Notes under the pieces: generated by a model | Told to the model about the DNA's origin: nothing | What the model saw: only the letters and a program-made list of their open reading frames with translations | Databases searched by the model: none | Program-made: the position numbers and the translations under genes | Part shown: positions 1 through 4,934 of the stretch, in pieces | Layout: the number at the start of each line of letters is the position of its first letter | Numbering within the stretch: position 1 is the first letter of the stretch | Source: CANQBR01 sp964641395 | Lineage (GTDB): Bacteria > Bacillota > Negativicutes > Acidaminococcales > Acidaminococcaceae | Length of the DNA: 24,025 nucleotides | Reading direction: 5' to 3' | Assembly (NCBI GenBank): GCA_964641395.1 | Contig: CAZXKQ010000028.1 | Span: forward strand, 1-24,025

Positions 1-22
1 TAGTAGCGCCCCAAAATGCACC

Positions 23-66
23 GGCCCCCTCTGACTGGGTTGTCAAAGGGGGCCTCTTTGTTTGTT
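23..66 (+). terminator. Intrinsic terminator of an upstream gene
   Basis: GGCCCCCT (23-30) pairs perfectly with AGGGGGCC (47-54). Inside the loop, TGAC (32-35) can also pair with GTCA (42-45). A T-rich tail (TCTTTGTTTGTT) follows at once. This is a classic rho-independent terminator. The transcript it ends begins left of the window; the TAG at 1-3 may be the last stop codon of that gene, but this cannot be shown from so little sequence. Confidence 0.8.
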
Positions 67-103
67 GCCAAAGGTGCTAGGGCACCCCCTCCCTTCCTAA
101 GGC

Positions 104-133
104 TTGCGGGAAGGCGGTGAGATGGCGTATAAT
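104..133 (+). promoter_or_regulatory. Possible promoter of the chromate transporter pair
   Basis: TATAAT at 128-133 is a perfect -10 box. The best -35 partner is TTGCGG at 104-109 with an 18-bp spacer, so the -35 match is only partial. The start site would be near 140. The leader then contains a perfect GC-rich hairpin, GGCAGGGG (154-161) with CCCCTGCC (166-173), ending 7 nt before the SD of the first gene. The hairpin has no T-run, so it is more likely a structured leader than a terminator. Confidence 0.5.
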
Positions 134-193
134 AGGGCCTGGAAGGACGCCTGGGCAGGGGCCAGCCCCTGCCGGGAGCCAGGAGGTTAGAAG

Positions 194-757
194 ATGAGGG
201 AAGGGCGAGGAGCTCAGTTTTATTGGGACTTGTTCAAGTCCACCTTTTTGATCAGCGCCTTCACCGTGGGAGGCGGCTACGTGATCATCCCCCTGCTGAA
301 GGCCAAGTTCGTAGACCAGTACCACTGGCTGGACGACAAGGAGGCCCTGGACATGGTGAGCCTGGCCCAGACGGCCCCGGGGGTGGTGGCGGCCAACGCT
401 TCCATCATCATGGGCCTGCGGATGGCAGGCTGGCTGGGGATGCTCACCGCCCTCCTGGCCACGGTGCTGCCCCCCTTGGTCACCATCTCCCTCATCGCCT
501 ACTGCTACGACTTCGTAGTGGGCAATGCCTACGTCCACTACTGCCTGGAGGGGATGCAGTGCGGGGCCACCGCTATCATCATCGACGTAGCCTACAACCT
601 GCTGCGCAAGGAGGCCAAGAAGGGGCTGCTGCTGCCCCTGGTCATCATCCTGGGCACCTTCGTGGCCAACTACGTGCTGGACTGGAACATCATGTACATC
701 ATCTTGTTTAACGCCGTCCTGGGCTGCCTCTTCATGCAGGCGGCCAAGTACGGTTGA
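194..757 (+). CDS. Chromate transporter, first half-size subunit (ChrA/CHR family)
   Basis: A 187-residue hydrophobic protein of the CHR family (Chromate_transp domain). It carries the family signatures GGGY (residues 26-29) followed by IIPLL, and QTAPG (59-63). Full-length ChrA proteins have two such domains fused; this protein has one, as in the short-chain CHR type encoded by gene pairs. The ATG at 194 follows AGGAGG at 181-186 with 7-nt spacing. The partner starts 10 nt after the stop, so the two are almost certainly co-translated and form a hetero-oligomer in the inner membrane. The family exports chromate in characterised members; the true substrate of short-chain pairs is often unproven. 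No regulator gene is adjacent. Confidence 0.88.
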   Translation: MREGRGAQFYWDLFKSTFLISAFTVGGGYVIIPLLKAKFVDQYHWLDDKEALDMVSLAQTAPGVVAANASIIMGLRMAGWLGMLTALLATVLPPLVTISLIAYCYDFVVGNAYVHYCLEGMQCGATAIIIDVAYNLLRKEAKKGLLLPLVIILGTFVANYVLDWNIMYIILFNAVLGCLFMQAAKYG

Positions 758-767
758 GGAGGGGGCC

Positions 768-1352
768 ATGCTAGGCTTGCTTATCGACCTCTACGTCAGC
801 TTCTTCCTGGTAGGCCTGGTCTGCGTGGGAGGCGGCTACGCTTCCGTGCCCCTGATCCAAAAGCAGGTCATCGACATCCACGGCTGGCTGACGGTGCAGG
901 AGTTCATGGACATCTTCGCCATCAGCCAGATGACCCCTGGGCCCATCGGCATCAATGCGGCCACCTTCGTAGGCACCAAGCTGGCGGGAGTGGCAGGGGC
1001 CGTGGCGGCCACGGTGGGCTTCGTCAGTCCTTCGGTGCTCATCATGAGCCTCTTGGCTTACATCTTCCATAAATACGGCAACGTGGGGCCGGTGCGGGGC
1101 ATCCTCAACGGCCTGCGGCCGGCGGTGGTGGCCCTCATCGGCGGTGCCGCCCTGGTCTTCACCGCCATGGTGGTCTTCGGCGACACCAGCATCCACCTGG
1201 ACCTGGGCAAGGTGAACCTCTGTAATGTGGCGGTGGTGCTCATCGCCTTCTTCATCGTGCGGAAGAAAATCCTTGGCGTCATCCACACCCTGCTGTTTTC
1301 CGGCCTCTTAGGGCTGCTCTTCCAGGGGTTGGCGGCCTTCTTCCGCAGCTAG
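768..1352 (+). CDS. Chromate transporter, second half-size subunit (ChrA/CHR family)
   Basis: A 194-residue membrane protein homologous to the preceding gene. GGGY is at residues 21-24 and SQMTPG at 53-58, followed by the family's typical glycine- and asparagine-rich continuation. Several strongly hydrophobic segments fill the rest of the chain. Its SD (GAGGAGGG) overlaps the stop codon of the first subunit. The two halves have clearly diverged from each other, which fits pairs whose halves insert in the membrane with opposite orientation; that topology is inferred from the family, not read from this sequence. The likely role is inner-membrane oxyanion (chromate) transport together with its partner. 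Confidence 0.88.
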   Translation: MLGLLIDLYVSFFLVGLVCVGGGYASVPLIQKQVIDIHGWLTVQEFMDIFAISQMTPGPIGINAATFVGTKLAGVAGAVAATVGFVSPSVLIMSLLAYIFHKYGNVGPVRGILNGLRPAVVALIGGAALVFTAMVVFGDTSIHLDLGKVNLCNVAVVLIAFFIVRKKILGVIHTLLFSGLLGLLFQGLAAFFRS

Positions 1353-1416
1353 AGGCAGGACCCGTGAAACAGAGGGACGGGCCTGGCAGTTACATCCATC
1401 GTTCCTGCCTGGCTAT
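1353..1416 (+). terminator. Weak candidate terminator after the chromate transporter pair
   Basis: AGGCAGGA (1353-1360) can pair with TCCTGCCT (1403-1410), enclosing an inner stem CCCGT (1361-1365) with ACGGG (1377-1381). The tail after the outer stem (GGCTATTTT) is a poor T-run. It is a plausible end for the chrA transcript but less convincing than the other terminators in the window. Confidence 0.35.
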
Positions 1417-1431
1417 TTTCCCATTCCACTC

Positions 1432-1460
1432 TTGCACGCCGGGGCAAAGCGTGGTATAAT
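1432..1460 (+). promoter_or_regulatory. Promoter of the tRNA-Arg gene
   Basis: TTGCAC (1432-1437), a 17-bp spacer and TATAAT (1455-1460), with an extended -10 TG at 1452-1453. This is close to ideal for the housekeeping sigma factor. The predicted start lies near 1467, about 38 nt before the mature tRNA 5' end, leaving a short 5' leader for RNase P to remove. Confidence 0.85.
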
Positions 1461-1504
1461 AACATTTGCTTGCGGCGGTAGGCCGTCAAGCGTCCGGTAC
1501 AAGT

Positions 1505-1579
1505 GGGCCTGTAGCTCAGTGGATAGAGCGGTAGCCTCCGGAGCTATGTGCGATGGTTCGATTCCATTCAGGCTCACCA
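1505..1579 (+). tRNA. tRNA-Arg (anticodon CCG)
   Basis: A complete cloverleaf can be folded by eye. The acceptor stem GGGCCTG pairs with CAGGCTC (one G-T wobble). The D stem is GCTC/GAGC, and the anticodon stem GTAGC/GCTAT encloses loop CTCCGGA. The T arm is GATGG-TTCGATT-CCATT. The discriminator is A and the CCA end is encoded (1577-1579). Anticodon CCG reads the arginine codon CGG, which the genes in this window use often. It stands alone between its own promoter and terminator rather than in a tRNA cluster. Confidence 0.95.
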
Positions 1580-1591
1580 CTTGCTTAGTCT

Positions 1592-1624
1592 AGCGCCGCT
1601 CTCCGTGTGAGAGGGGCGCTTTTT
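1592..1624 (+). terminator. Intrinsic terminator of the tRNA-Arg gene
   Basis: AGCGCC-G-CTCTC (1592-1603) pairs with GAGAG-G-GGCGCT (1609-1620), with one internal G-G mismatch and a five-base loop. TTTTT follows at 1620-1624. It closes the tRNA unit 13 nt after the encoded CCA and lies 29 nt before the next gene. Confidence 0.9.
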
Positions 1625-1652
1625 CGAGAGAGGCTGGGAGGAGGGAGCAGCC

Positions 1653-2078
1653 ATGCTCAGCTTGCGAGGCGCGGTGCGCTTTGGGGAAACCGACATGATG
1701 GGGCTCATCTACCATCCCAACCTGCTGTGCTATTTGGAGCTGGGCCGCATCGCCTACCTCCAGGCCCAGGGCATCACCCTGGAAGAGCTGCTGGCCGCCG
1801 GCATCACCTTCCCCCTGCGGGACTGCCAGGTGACCTTCAAGGCCCCCCTCACCTACGGGGATGAGTACGAGGTGCGCACCACCTTGCTGGACTTCAACCG
1901 GGCCAAGATGGTGTTCGGCTACCAGGTGCTGCGGCTGAAGGACGGCCGCCTGGCGGCGGAGGGCCGCACCACCAACGTCTTCACCGATGGGCAGGGGAGG
2001 GTGCTGCGCCTGCCTCCCCCTTGGTGTGACAAACTTTTCGCAGCCCTGGCAGGAGAGAAGGAGGGCGGCCATGCCTAA
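1653..2078 (+). CDS. Acyl-CoA thioesterase, 4HBT (YbgC/FadM-like) hotdog family
   Basis: A 141-residue protein with the typical size and N-terminal signature of 4-hydroxybenzoyl-CoA thioesterase-type hotdog proteins: FGETD (residues 10-14), then MMGLIYH, then a helix with E29 and R32. By alignment with the family, D14 is the catalytic Asp. Such enzymes hydrolyse acyl-CoA (sometimes acyl-ACP) thioesters in the cytoplasm; the specific acyl chain cannot be told from sequence. The start is set by GGGAGGAGGG upstream of ATG 1653. Its stop overlaps the start of the next gene by 8 nt, indicating translational coupling with the CofE-like gene. No separate promoter is evident after the tRNA terminator, so the promoter is either cryptic or transcription is by read-through. 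Confidence 0.85.
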   Translation: MLSLRGAVRFGETDMMGLIYHPNLLCYLELGRIAYLQAQGITLEELLAAGITFPLRDCQVTFKAPLTYGDEYEVRTTLLDFNRAKMVFGYQVLRLKDGRLAAEGRTTNVFTDGQGRVLRLPPPWCDKLFAALAGEKEGGHA

Positions 2079-2727
2079 CTTGAATGAGCAGTACACCATC
2101 CTGCCGGTAGCCACCCCCATCCTCACCCACCATGACGATATCTGCCAGGCCGTCCTCACCTACGGGGCAGGCCGGATCGGGCCCCGGGACGTGGTCTGCG
2201 CTGCCGAAAGCGTGGTGGCCATCACCCAGGGCCGGGCCCTCCGCTGCGAAGAGCTGCGGCCTAGCCGGGCCGCCAAGATCCTCTGCTACCTCTTCCCCTC
2301 CAAGGGCAGCATCTCCAGTCCCTACAGCATGCAGGCCCTCATCCAGGCGGAAGGGCTGCTGCGGGTGATCTTCGCCATCATCTGCGGCTTCGCCGCCAAG
2401 TGCGTAGGGGTGAACGGGGTCTTCTACCGGCTGGCCGGCAAGCAGGCCCGCCTCATCGACGACGTCACCGGCACCATGCCCCCCTACGACAAGCACATCG
2501 TCTACGGGCCGGAGGAGCCGGAGGCGGTGGCGGCGGCCATAGCGGCGGCCTGCGGCTGCTACGGGGCGGCCATAGCGGATGTGAACGATTTAAAGCGCAG
2601 CGCGGTGCTGGGGGTGAGCCCGGGGGTGGATGCTGACAAGGTGGCCGCCATCTTGATCGACAATCCCTTCGGCAATGCCAGCCAGAAGACGCCTATCTGC
2701 ATTATCAAGGACTATGCCGCCGAGTAG
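2071..2727 (+). CDS. CofE-like protein (F420-0:gamma-glutamyl ligase family)
   Basis: A 218-residue protein with the features of the CofE/F420 ligase superfamily: HDD (21-23), an early beta strand with DVVCAAESVVAITQGR (40-55), IDDVTGT (129-135) and a C-terminal GVDADKVAAILIDNPFG (185-201). CofE adds glutamates to coenzyme F420-0 using GTP, but Bacillota versions are seldom linked to F420 and their substrate is unknown. I chose ATG 2071 because AAGGAGG (2058-2064) precedes it. A longer in-frame start at 1987 lies within the thioesterase gene and adds a non-homologous arginine/cysteine-poor tail. No other F420 biosynthesis gene (cofC, cofD, fbiC) lies in the window. I would call it a family member with undetermined ligase activity. 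Confidence 0.72.
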   Translation: MPNLNEQYTILPVATPILTHHDDICQAVLTYGAGRIGPRDVVCAAESVVAITQGRALRCEELRPSRAAKILCYLFPSKGSISSPYSMQALIQAEGLLRVIFAIICGFAAKCVGVNGVFYRLAGKQARLIDDVTGTMPPYDKHIVYGPEEPEAVAAAIAAACGCYGAAIADVNDLKRSAVLGVSPGVDADKVAAILIDNPFGNASQKTPICIIKDYAAE

Positions 2728-2739
2728 GAGGGGAAGAAG

Positions 2740-3264
2740 ATGCTCTTAGCCTTACAACTGCTGGTCCTCCTCTTCCTCCTAGGCTGCCTGGCCGTCTTCC
2801 TCTATATATTGAAGCAGGGGGACGCCCGGCTGGTCTTCGCCGTAGAGCGGCGGAGCAAGGCCCGGCTGGCCCGGCTGACGGAGGAGCGGCTCTGCTTCGA
2901 GCTGGCCGTCCCCTTCAGCAACCTGGGCCGCCAGGAGGGCACCATCCTGGATGCCTACCTGCGGATCTACCTGCCCCAGGAGCAGTACCGGGGCTGTCTG
3001 TTGCGGGGCCGGGTGAACCTGAGCACCGCCCTGCGGGAGGACGATTACTTTGAGGCCCTGCTGGTGCCGGCCGGCCAGGGAGGCCAGCTGCTGCTGCGGC
3101 TGGAGGCCTACCCCCGCCAGGGCCTGAGCCTGGCAGAGGCGGTAGCCGGCCTGCCGGACGTGGACCTGGCCCTCTTTGCCGAGTGCAGGGGCCGCAAGGA
3201 ACTGTTCACCGTAAAGAAGATCTTCACCCTCCCGGCCCAGGAAGTGCAGGCCCTCCTCCCCTAG
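2740..3264 (+). CDS. Membrane-anchored protein of unknown function
   Basis: I do not recognise this 174-residue protein. Residues 3-25 are a strongly hydrophobic leucine-rich segment, followed by a charged stretch with many Arg and Lys (37-50), then a soluble region of alternating beta-like segments. The likely topology is a single N-terminal transmembrane anchor with the bulk of the protein on one side. The positively charged flank after the anchor favours a cytoplasmic C-terminal domain (inference from the positive-inside rule). SD AGGAGGGG lies just upstream, and the gene begins 12 nt after the CofE-like gene. It is the last gene before a strong terminator, so it probably shares a transcript with the thioesterase and CofE-like genes. 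Confidence 0.7.
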   Translation: MLLALQLLVLLFLLGCLAVFLYILKQGDARLVFAVERRSKARLARLTEERLCFELAVPFSNLGRQEGTILDAYLRIYLPQEQYRGCLLRGRVNLSTALREDDYFEALLVPAGQGGQLLLRLEAYPRQGLSLAEAVAGLPDVDLALFAECRGRKELFTVKKIFTLPAQEVQALLP

Positions 3265-3289
3265 GCCTGCGTAAGTCGACCAACCAGGA

Positions 3290-3326
3290 GCCCAGGCCCG
3301 GCCCAGCCGCCAGCCTGGGCCTTTTT
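3290..3326 (+). terminator. Intrinsic terminator of the thioesterase-CofE-like unit
   Basis: GGCCCAG (3300-3306) pairs with CTGGGCC (3315-3321) across an eight-base loop, followed directly by TTTTT (3322-3326). An alternative left arm, GCCCAGGC (3290-3297), can pair with GCCTGGGC (3313-3320), so two mutually exclusive hairpins share the right arm. Either ends in the T-run. Confidence 0.87.
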
Positions 3327-3354
3327 GCCCCCTTTTCCCCCTTCTTTGGGAGTT

Positions 3355-3410
3355 TTCACAAAAAATTCACAAAGATTTCACATTTTTTCTTTCGCCCCCC
3401 AGGGTATAAT
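3355..3410 (+). promoter_or_regulatory. Phased TTCACA repeats upstream of a -10 box
   Basis: TTCACA occurs at 3355-3360, 3366-3371 and 3377-3382, exactly 11 bp apart, separated by A/T-only or A/T-rich spacers. A perfect TATAAT follows at 3405-3410. No TTGACA-like -35 lies at the proper distance: 3382-3387 is ATTTTT. The arrangement suits an activator site read on one face of the helix, or a curved A-tract UP-like element contacting the RNA polymerase alpha subunit. The predicted start is near 3417. Confidence 0.55.
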
Positions 3411-3596
3411 TTAGCCTGGCACCTCCCCCCTCCGCCCCGTCCTGAACTGTTTCACCAGGCGGGAAAGGGGTGGCAGAAGGCGGGAAAGTGTAAACTTCAC
3501 AGCCCCCTGGGCCCCTCTAGGCCGGGCTGTAGCCAGGCCAGGGCCAGGAAACACACGGGTATGTGTAAATAAAGAGGCTTGCAAAATGCCGTTTTT

Positions 3597-3612
3597 CGGC
3601 CCTGCAGGGCCG
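3597..3612. repeat. 16-bp perfect palindrome before the cluster promoter
   Basis: CGGCCCTGCAGGGCCG is its own reverse complement and ends 11 bp upstream of the -35 box of the ribosomal promoter. It has no T-run, so it is not a standard terminator. It could be an operator for a dimeric repressor or a stable hairpin in read-through RNA from the upstream promoter. Confidence 0.5.
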
Positions 3613-3623
3613 GTGGGCGGCCG

Positions 3624-3652
3624 TTGACAGACTCTGTCTAAGATGTTACAAT
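3624..3652 (+). promoter_or_regulatory. Main promoter of the ribosomal cluster
   Basis: A perfect TTGACA (3624-3629), a 17-bp spacer and TACAAT (3647-3652) with an extended -10 TG (3644-3645). The start is predicted near 3659, giving a leader of about 34 nt before rplGB. It is among the strongest promoter matches in the window, as expected for this cluster. Confidence 0.88.
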
Positions 3653-3692
3653 ACATAAGTATCGTCTGCTGAGGCCGAGAGGAGGGAGCACT

Positions 3693-3941
3693 ATGCCCCT
3701 AGGAGCTGGAGAGGGAGGCAGGTACTGCTGCGGCGTCAAGCAGTGCGAGAAGGCCGTGGCCAGGGGCCAGGCCGCCCGGGTCTACATCGCCGCCGATGCG
3801 GAGGAGAGGCTGGTGGCCAAGCTGAGAGCCCTCTGTGCCGCCGCCCTGCTGGAAGTGGACCCTTCCTACAGCATGGCAGAGCTGGGCCAGGCCTGCGGCA
3901 TCAAGGTGAAGGCCGCCGCCGCCGCTCTGCTGAAGGCGTGA
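3693..3941 (+). CDS. rplGB: L7Ae-family ribosomal protein (YbxF/RplGB-like, K-turn binding)
   Basis: An 82-residue protein of the L7Ae/L30e/S12e family, the usual size for the Bacillota YbxF paralogue. Recognisable are GVKQCEKAV (residues 14-22), a VYIAADAEE strand-turn (30-38) and the SMAELGQACGIKVKAAAAALL end (60-80), which matches the LGKACGI-type signature of the family. Such proteins bind kink-turn RNA. Its position immediately before rpsL is the same as ybxF in Bacillus, where rpoC precedes it; here rpoC is absent. SD GGAGGGA precedes ATG 3693. It is the first gene of the cluster transcript. Confidence 0.82.
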   Translation: MPLGAGEGGRYCCGVKQCEKAVARGQAARVYIAADAEERLVAKLRALCAAALLEVDPSYSMAELGQACGIKVKAAAAALLKA

Positions 3942-3945
3942 TAGG

Positions 3946-3965
3946 AACCTGCTAGCCAGGTTTTT
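3946..3965 (+). terminator. Weak terminator or attenuator between rplGB and rpsL
   Basis: AACCTG (3946-3951) pairs with CAGGTT (3957-3962) across loop CTAGC, and the run TTTTT spans 3961-3965. The 6-bp stem is short, so it would probably terminate only part of the transcripts. It could set the ratio between rplGB and the downstream genes, or mark an RNA processing site. Confidence 0.4.
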
Positions 3966-4005
3966 ATAAACATTAAATCTAATTGTTTGGAAAGGAGGTG
4001 CCGGT

Positions 4006-4386
4006 ATGCCTACTATTAACCAACTGGTGCGCAAGGGCAGAGAGGTGCTGAAGAGCAAGTCTACTGCTCCGGCTTTGAAAGAGTGCCCCCAGAAGCGGGG
4101 GGTCTGCACCCGTGTCTACACCACCACTCCCAAAAAGCCTAATTCCGCCTTGCGCAAGGTAGCCCGTGTCCGTCTCACCAACGGCATCGAGGTTACCGCC
4201 TACATCCCGGGCATCGGCCACAATCTTCAGGAGCACAGCGTGGTCCTGATCAGAGGCGGCAGGGTGAAGGATCTGCCCGGCGTGCGTTACCACATCATTC
4301 GCGGCGCTCTTGACACGGCTGGCGTAGCCAACCGCAACCAAGGCCGCTCCAAGTACGGAGCCAAACGGGGCAAGGCTAAGAAGTAA
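4006..4386 (+). CDS. rpsL: 30S ribosomal protein uS12
   Basis: A 126-residue protein, a near-perfect uS12. It sits at the decoding centre of the 30S subunit and controls accuracy. PKKPNSALRK is at residues 42-51 and KDLPGVRY at 88-95. K43 and K88, the positions classically changed in streptomycin resistance, are the wild-type lysines, so this allele predicts a streptomycin-sensitive S12. D89 is the residue that RimO methylthiolates in species that have it. ATG 4006 follows AAAGGAGGTG with good spacing. The 64-nt gap from rplGB contains the weak hairpin described at 3946. Confidence 0.98.
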   Translation: MPTINQLVRKGREVLKSKSTAPALKECPQKRGVCTRVYTTTPKKPNSALRKVARVRLTNGIEVTAYIPGIGHNLQEHSVVLIRGGRVKDLPGVRYHIIRGALDTAGVANRNQGRSKYGAKRGKAKK

Positions 4387-4430
4387 GCCTGCTGCCTGAG
4401 AGAGCGAAGAATGATAAAGGAGGAACGCAT

Positions 4431-4901
4431 ATGCCGAGAAAAGGCCCTGTAACAAGAAGAGACGTACTGCCGGATCCGGTATACGGCTCCAAACTATTGA
4501 CACGTTTTATCAACAAGATCATGCTGGATGGGAAGAAGGGCGTAGCCCAGCGCATAGTCTACGACGCCTTCGACATCATCCACTCCAAGACCGGCAAGAA
4601 CCCCCTAGAGGTCTTCGACGCCGCTATGCAGAACGTCATGCCCCTGCTGGAAGTGCGGGCCCGCCGAGTAGGCGGCGCCAACTACCAGGTGCCGGTGGAA
4701 GTACGGGCAGAGCGGAAGACCACCCTAGGCATTCGCTGGCTGGTGAATTATGCCCGCCTGCGTGGTGAAAGGACCATGGCAGAGAGAGTAGCCGCCGAGG
4801 TTTTGGATGCCTCTAATGGCACCGGAGCTTCTGTGAAGAAACGGGAAGACACTCATAAGATGGCTGAAGCCAACAAGGCCTTCGCCCATTACCGCTGGTA
4901 G
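4431..4901 (+). CDS. rpsG: 30S ribosomal protein uS7
   Basis: A 156-residue protein of standard uS7 length. It opens with MPRKGPVTRRDVLPDP and includes the conserved RARRVGGANYQVPVEV region (97-112) and the RTMAERVAAE stretch near the C-terminus. uS7 is the primary assembly protein of the 30S head, binding the 3' domain of 16S rRNA and lining the E site. In E. coli it is the translational repressor of the str operon; whether that holds here is unknown. AAAGGAGG precedes ATG 4431, and fusA follows after 33 nt. Confidence 0.98.
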   Translation: MPRKGPVTRRDVLPDPVYGSKLLTRFINKIMLDGKKGVAQRIVYDAFDIIHSKTGKNPLEVFDAAMQNVMPLLEVRARRVGGANYQVPVEVRAERKTTLGIRWLVNYARLRGERTMAERVAAEVLDASNGTGASVKKREDTHKMAEANKAFAHYRW

Positions 4902-4934
4902 GGCCCACACTTACATCCTTAGGAGGCTTACAGA

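Larger units (their letters stand above)
3327..3692. other. Gene-free regulatory region before the ribosomal cluster
   Basis: I see no credible gene here; reading frames lack an SD and family similarity. It holds three TTCACA repeats (3355-3382), a -10 box (3405-3410), a pyrimidine-rich stretch GGCACCTCC (3418-3426), a small inverted repeat ACACA/TGTGT around 3551-3566, a 16-bp perfect palindrome (3597-3612) and the main cluster promoter (3624-3652). A fourth isolated TTCACA lies at 3496-3501. About 200 nt lie between the first -10 box and the second promoter, enough for a leader RNA or a small RNA, but nothing in sequence alone proves transcription. Confidence 0.6.

Noticed and set aside
1987..2070. 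Longer N-terminus for the CofE-like protein
   Set aside because: The added 28 residues come from the thioesterase gene in another frame, and ATG 2071 has its own strong SD.
3183..3572. Plus-strand reading frame of 129 codons running from the membrane-protein gene into the gene-free region
   Set aside because: It runs straight through an intrinsic terminator, is Pro/Gly/His rich and lacks an SD.
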